From Castor canadensis (Eukaryota; Chordata; Mammalia; Rodentia; Castoridae), in NCBI RefSeq assembly GCF_047511655.1, contig NC_133397.1, positions 128,300,308-128,364,307 of the forward strand: a stretch of 64,000 nt of DNA, read 5' to 3'. The notes under the pieces are model-generated. The model was not told the origin of the DNA and did no database searches. It saw only the letters and a list, made by a program, of their open reading frames with translations. This document shows, in pieces, positions 58,469-64,000 of this stretch. The position numbers were made by a program, and so were the translations under genes. Each line of letters opens with the position of its first letter. The stretch's first letter is position 1.

Positions 58469-58521
<53 letters not shown>
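58335..58521. repeat. Long (CCT)n/(TC)n polypyrimidine tract
   Basis: About 190 bases of almost pure C/T in intron 2: CCTCCT units first, then an extended CT run from about 58434 to 58521. Frames inside it give only S/L/P strings. Confidence 0.95.
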
Positions 58522-58523
<2 letters not shown>

Positions 58524-59461
58524 GTCCTTCCGTTCTTCCTTCTTTCCTTCCCCTGTTCTAGAATCAGCTGTTTCTCCAAGGAGCTCTGGTTCCTTGTAGC
58601 GGAGAATGTATTAGAAGGCTCTAAGCCAAGATGTGGATGCTGGGTACATACATTACTACTGGGTTGTCATTTTTAGGCCTTCTCAGCTCACAGAGCAAAG
58701 AAATCATGTGTGTATAGTAATCCAGGGGTCCATACACACATATCTATAAATATTTCTATATCTAGCCATCCATATTAAATTGATCATTAGCTCTTACTGA
58801 AGTATCCAGGTTTAATCCATTACTACCTGGGCTCTTAGAGTCTCCTCTCCCTGTTTATTTCTAAATTTCCAGTCCTGGTGGTAAGATACCTAGCTCCCAT
58901 CATCCCCTGTCAGTCTACCGAGTCATACATTACCAGTGTACATGTATGGCAGGTTCAGAATTATTAACCCAAACTCCAGTGGACAAAACTCTCAACCCCA
59001 CAGCAGTACTCGTGTGCATTTCCTTTGCCCGTAGTCTTACAGACTACTCATTTCCTGAGTTACCTAGGCAAGTACCTATTCTTCTGTGCCCCTTTCTGTG
59101 TTAGTAAAATTTGTTGGTGTGCGTGAGTCAGATTTTCTCCCAGAAGGCCCTGTGTTCTCTCTGTTTCCAACTGGACTCCTTCTCAGCACTTCGCCCGGAA
59201 TCGGGCCCTGAGACCCCAGCCCCTTCCTTGTACCGCCTTGCTTGCTCCTTATATTCTCCACACTTCTGCCTTTTTCTCAGAAGTGCTGTTAATGAGCAGA
59301 ATATTTGTGAGTAGTAGTGGAATATTCTGTTTTTATCGTATAAATAGCCTTTCTTTGTAGTGATTGTCTTTTAATCCTTATGAAAAAATAGTTTGTGTAA
59401 TTATAACACTATTTTACAATGTTTTTTGTTTTTTAAGCTATTTACATAGGAAGCATGAATA

Positions 59462-59665
59462 TTAAGAGTGTGAATTCTTGAATTTTCTGTCCTGGTTTCA
59501 AGTTCTGGCCCCACAGTTCAATCACTTGGTAAATTTAGGTGTGCCTGAATTTTTTCATCTGAATAATGGAGAGTTTTAGATTATGTACCTAATAAAATTG
59601 ATATTTTTGTTTTTTAGCGTGCCTGGCACCTACTAAGCATTTAATGAATACTAACCATTATCAAA
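59462..59665 (+). repeat. MIR SINE
   Basis: AAGAGTGTGAATTCTTGAAT, GTTTCAAGTTCTGGCCCCAC, TTTTTTCATCTGAATAATGG, then GTGCCTGGCACCTACTAAGC: an almost complete, diverged MIR. Confidence 0.82.
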
Positions 59666-60356
59666 CAGTAGTTCTGTGTGAGATTACAGAAAGGAAAAAT
59701 TATGACAGACTAATGTGTTAACGTGGCTGTCTTTCTGAATGTTTGAGGTTGCTTCAGGGTTCTAAAGGTCAGGTGATGATGTGTTCTGGTTTGGGTGAGA
59801 TGATGGTCCAGATATGTGCTTGCTGACCAGCGTGACTATTTGTCACACCCTCCTTTTTACTCACAGAAGTGTTTTGGTTTGGATGATAAACTGTATGGTC
59901 ACCTTATTTACAGAGGCTGACCAGGGCGAGGTGTAATGAACAGAGCGGGCTGGAGTGAGATGTGGGCAGGGCTGCTTTGTTCCAACTGCTGTGGCCAAGG
60001 AGGAAGGTGGGCCTGGTGGAATGAGATCTGCTATTTCAAGAGTAGGCAGAAATCTGAATTTTTCTAATGATCCCCCATTTTCATCATTGACAACTAATTC
60101 AGTTTTTCTAAAAAGCCCCACAATTCATTAAAGAAATGTGCATTTAATCATGAGTAAGTTCTGTCACATTTTTAAATGTGCAAGTCAAATGATGGTCCTT
60201 ACACACATACCTGAGAATTACTGGTTTCCCATAACTAATTAATGTAATCAATCACTTGTAAGTGGAAACTTAAATTGTTTGTTTTTTAAATATTGATTAA
60301 CATATCAGACTTTTTAGGGCTTTTAACTTCGTTGTCATATATTAAAATACATGATA

Positions 60357-60430
60357 ATAGGTGTGTGGCTTAATGGTAGAGTGCCTGCCTAGCATGCACA
60401 AGACCCTGGGAGCATCCCCAGCACCACAAG
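60357..60430 (+). repeat. ID-family SINE
   Basis: AATAGGTGTGTGGCTTAATG, GTAGAGTGCCTGCCTAGCAT, GCACAAGACCCTGGGAGCAT, CCCCAGCACCACAAGG. The B-box is changed (GGGAGCATCCC), so it is probably not transcribed by Pol III now. Confidence 0.9.
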
Positions 60431-60768
60431 GGAGAACAGCAATGATGATCAAACTGTAAGACAGGAAATGTCTTACATAGCTCCCTCAAGGGAAATCTGG
60501 AGAGAGAGTTAGACTGAGAAAACTTAAAACGGTAGTGCAAATTGACCATTGCTGTGAGAGGCTTGGAGATCATTAATGAATAAGAGTGATGATGGATTTC
60601 CTAAAGGCTATGCGATTGTATATGATCTTAGCAGTTAAACAGGAATGGGTACCAGCAAAGCAAAAACTGTGGGATCAGTGTTCTCTGCTGGAAATGCGCT
60701 TCACATGCTCTTTTGTACCTTGGACTTTGCTTTGGAAGCAAATTTAAAATGCGTTTCTCCCTTTAAAG

Positions 60769-60903
60769 ATTGTTTTAAAGAAGTCATTCATATACGTCTG
60801 GACGAACTTCTTCGTGTTTTAAAATCTGTCATGCATAAGCATCAGAACCTCAATTCTGCTGACCTTCAGAATGCTGCCGAAGTGCTGACTGCAAAAGTGA
60901 AAG
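60769..60903 (+). CDS. ARHGAP29: ARHGAP29 second coding exon (residues 69-113)
   Basis: Begins after the acceptor CCCTTTAAAG and ends before the strong donor GTAAGG at 60904. The 135 bases keep the frame: phase 1 in, phase 1 out. The split codon gives Asp, then CFKEVIHIRL, a leucine-rich helix-like stretch, HKHQNLNS and ending TAKVK. This matches the ARHGAP29 N-terminal region upstream of the F-BAR domain. The longer open frame starting at 60645 is intron sequence read in frame, and so is the tail to 60953. Joined to the first coding exon it gives 113 codons plus one base. No later ARHGAP29 exon is visible before 64000. Confidence 0.92.
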
Positions 60904-63900
60904 GTAAGGAGGATGCGTGGAGAGTGGCTGCTGTGGGCAGAGGGTCCTTCTGACGTGTGTTGGGCCATGTGATCTCATTCCTGTGATGCATACCAGTGAA
61001 GAGTTACATATGCTTTGATGTTTAAACACTCCCACTAAGTCACACCAAAAGCTATCTTTCTCTTAAAAATTTAAGCTTTACTTGGCAGCAAACATTATAA
61101 AAATATTAACTTAAACAGCTGATGTTTACAATCTGAATTTTATGAATAAATTCATTCATAAAGTAATTTTGAAGTAGTTTGAGTATATGAGAACCTTTGC
61201 TGTGTGAGGAAAGTGATGGTAGAAAAGTCATTTGTGAGACTTCAGTTCACCAATAGACTGAACCAAATGAAGACAAACAAGGCTCATTTTAAGATTGGAA
61301 AATGAAATTAAAATCATAAAGCAGTCTGTCATCCACGTATTTGTACATATTTATGAGTGGTGAACAGACTGAAGAATTGAACATTATCCTCTGAAATGAC
61401 TTGCCTCCCAAAATTGTTAGAATTCTTCTGAGCTGCCCTCTTTAAGGAGACTTGAGAGTGATGGGGGTCTTGGCCATTTAGAAGGTCCTTAGAAATAATG
61501 GCTAGCCAAAGCTTAGAGATGTAATGTAAGGCTGAAGCTGTGTATGGTCGTGGTAGACTGTTGTTGTCATTTAGAGGGTTTGATGACAGTGTAAGGCAGG
61601 GTGCATGTTGGGGTTATGGAGAAGTTTGGCCTCGTGGTAATGGGAGAGGGTGACATTGACTCTGTGTGCAGAGTGCACAGGGGCTGATGTGAGATCAAGA
61701 GACAGAGATGGAAGAGCTGGAGAAGCATCTAAATGGCAGGGAGACCACCTGGAAAGAAATGTCATGGGATTGAAAGGTGCAGGGCTTTACAAAGTGACCA
61801 TTAGGGTAAAGTACAATATGGTTTTAAGTCATGACACTATAAAGCGTGACTTTGGGGTCAGTGATGGATGGAGTCAGTGACAGACAAGGTCATAGCAGTG
61901 CTGGCTCAGTTCTGTGATTAAGGCTTGCGTTGGCACCAAGGCACACAGTAAACGGCCCACTCTGAGGTGACTGAGAAGAGGAAAGGTCAAGTACAAGCAT
62001 TAATGGGGCTGGGGGTTGGCCAGGCAGGGCTGTGACACAGGCCCTTGTGTCACAGCTCTGGATGTGGAGGACAAGGGCAGGAGGAGAAGAGACACCTTGT
62101 TAGTATGGACGGTCCATGTATGGAGGGTCACTCCCAGCTGCTTTCTGGCATGGCGTTTTCCTGTTTGTGTAGCTTCCTTTTTCTCTATTTCAGGAAAGCA
62201 ATGAAAAATAGTCCTGTAGATGGTTTTAAGTGGGAAACATGGGTGGCTTCTGTTACGACTTTTACAAATGTGCTTAGTAACCAAATTTGTTTTTAGTAGA
62301 TTCTTTGCAAGTGCCATTTAACTCCACTTAGATAGGGAGATTTGTGTCTATAGATAGTAAAATTTCCATCTTGGAAATAGCCAGCTCCTTCAATTGTTGT
62401 CAGTGGCCATTGTGTGCAGTCAGGATGTCCTGGGGAAGGAGTGCACCAGTGTGGTGGTGTCCACATTCCAGAAACAGACCAGAGGCCTCCGCTGCCTTGA
62501 AGACCTTTTCATGTTGGAGGTAACACAATCTTTTGAGTAATATTTCCCACGATGGCTATCTTTATATTTAGGGTTATTGTTACTATTTTACTTTTGTGTG
62601 TTGGGTGAAATTTGACAGGGGAAGATTACTTTGTGTTGGGACACTTACTCTGTTTCCATGGGATTCCATGAGGCTAGGAAACTTTAAAAGCTGTATTTTC
62701 TTTGAGGTAGGTTTATGTGTTTTTAAAAAAGATCTCCCTCCCTGTCCCTGCTCTTACTGTTGAGGCCCTTCAAAAATACTGAGTAACCTATAAAACAGAG
62801 GTCAGATCAGAGCTTACTTAACTCTTCAATTTAATGGTTGTATTTAATTTAGTTTCAACACTTGGAAAGAAAAAAGCTAGGGGCATCCATTTTTGAATGT
62901 TTATTCTGTGCCAAACAATCCAAATTTTTCATACTTCAGTCTTTGCAAAAAACCTGTAAATGCACATTTAAAAACTTTTTTTATTTTATAAAGAAACCCC
63001 AAGAAAAACTATTGCAGCCAGGCATGGTGGTACATGACTGTATTCCCAGCAAGTAGAGAGACTGAGCCTGGGCTACATAGTGAGTTCAAGGTCTGCATGT
63101 ACTATATAGTGAGACCCTGCCTCAAACAAACAAACAAACAAAAAAACTCAAAACCAAAACTGTTGGGTGTACCATCAGAGGCCTGTGCGATCTCCTGATT
63201 GCATTTTAAAATAAAAGTGACCTGAGTGGTTGACTTGCTTTGGAGGTCTTAACTGTCAAGTGCATTGTTCATACTCACCAAACTGCTCAAAACAAGCAAA
63301 CAAGCCTAATAAGAATAACTTTATAATAGTGTCATGTTACCACAGGTTCAAATGCAGGAAGCAATTCTGCTCGCTGTGCATAAGAAATGAGAGCCTGGGC
63401 TCTTTAACTCCCTGACTTTGTTGTGAGTGTGGAATTTACCGTGGCTCTTCCCACTCCTAGCAGGCATTTGTGCTTCCTGTGTCCTTCTGTATCCAAGCAG
63501 GAAGTTCAGTCTGACAAAATATTTGCAATGTGGTGAGAGAGATACAGCCTATTTTTGAAACGGATGAAGGCATCTTCATAACTTGGTAATTTATGATATA
63601 CTTAGTATTTGGATTTCCAATTACATGGGTCAATTTAATTTGTAATAGAAGAGAAAAGAACCCTCTGCTTAGGTTTCTCGTGGTCTGTATTTTAATCTGT
63701 ATTTGTAATAGCGGCAGAGAGAAAAAAATGAGCCTCAGTTGCACATCCAAGATCATCAAAGCCTCCTGTGTGCTGTTCTGCCAGCTTGTAGTTCCCACTC
63801 ACACTTCACACTGGAGGTGGTGTAGGCTTCTTTCTCACTCAGACCTGCAGCCACATTCTTTTCCCAATAAAAACAGCTGCTGTTTCTTTCTTTTATGTCT

Positions 63901-64000
63901 CTCCAGAGTTGCACAACATATATACAAGTGATACATGCACACTTCGTCTTTGCTAGCACGCTTTTTTTCCAGAGATGAGGCTGTGCTCCTTGCTCCTTTG
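60904..64000 (+). other. ARHGAP29: ARHGAP29 intron 3 (5' part)
   Basis: Non-coding to the window edge. I looked for the next coding exon (beginning the segment toward the F-BAR domain) and did not see it. Apart from a B1-like SINE at 63013-63150 nothing is recognised. Short frames, including the 112-113 codon pair at 63457-63931, overlap on opposite strands and lack protein features. Confidence 0.75.
63013..63150 (+). repeat. B1-like SINE
   Basis: GCAGCCAGGCATGGTGGTAC, ATGACTGTATTCCCAGCAAG, GAGCCTGGGCTACATAGTGA, TAGTGAGACCCTGCCTC, then a CAAA-rich tail. Confidence 0.92.

Larger units (their letters stand above)
48716..60768 (+). other. ARHGAP29: ARHGAP29 intron 2
   Basis: A 12-kb intron between the first two coding exons, with AT-rich stretches (about 49.3-50.3 kb) and repeats listed separately. 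I saw no additional ARHGAP29 exon in it. The 72-codon frame at 50445-50663 and the 143-codon frame at 53856-54287 (which runs through a B1 and a GA tract) are not supported as genes. The intron ends with the acceptor CCCTTTAAAG at 60768. Confidence 0.88.

Noticed and set aside
58284-58676. 130-codon serine/leucine-rich frame
   Set aside because: Translation of a CT/CCT polypyrimidine tract in an intron.
60645-60953. 102-codon frame as an independent small gene
   Set aside because: Only 60769-60903 is coding. The ends are intron sequence beyond a clear acceptor and donor of ARHGAP29.

Overview
This is a vertebrate nuclear window, most likely from a rodent. There are no dense bacterial-style ORFs, the long non-coding DNA is full of interspersed repeats, and the only convincing protein-coding sequence is two small spliced exons. 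The SINEs are rodent types: tRNA-Ala-derived ID elements, 7SL-derived B1-like elements, and composite elements joining a B1-like part to an ID-like part. Together with old mammalian repeats (MIR, L2, MaLR LTRs, L1, hAT relics) they suggest a rodent outside the mouse/rat group. A castorimorph such as a beaver is my best guess from the composite SINEs, but this is inference.

The recognisable gene is ARHGAP29 (PARG1, a Rho GTPase-activating protein) on the + strand. Its first coding exon starts at 48511 (exon 48479-48715) and the next coding exon is 60769-60903. Both end in phase 1 and join cleanly into the first 113 codons. The F-BAR, C1 and RhoGAP domains are encoded beyond the right edge. Upstream lies a large CpG island (about 43.8-45.5 kb) holding CCAAT and GC boxes, a CGG tract and splice donors. 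I take it as the promoter and non-coding first exon.

The most unusual feature is that a 363-bp core of this promoter/first-exon block is present twice. Positions 36395-36757 align without a gap to 44571-44933, 8176 bp away, with only about 9 differences by eye. Both copies keep tandem 106-bp promoter units and two splice donors, but the GC-rich sequence on either side differs. This is either a duplicated alternative promoter or an assembly artefact.

Layout: 1-36 kb is intergenic DNA upstream of the gene, with no supported coding gene and many SINEs, MIRs, L2 pieces and MaLR LTRs. 36.2-37.3 kb is CpG island A. 37.3-43.8 kb holds an L1 on the minus strand with nested insertions and hAT-like relics. 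43.8-45.5 kb is CpG island B. 45.5-48.5 kb is intron 1, 48.7-60.8 kb is intron 2, and 60.9-64 kb is the start of intron 3. I found no tRNA or rRNA gene, CRISPR array or other novel genetic system.
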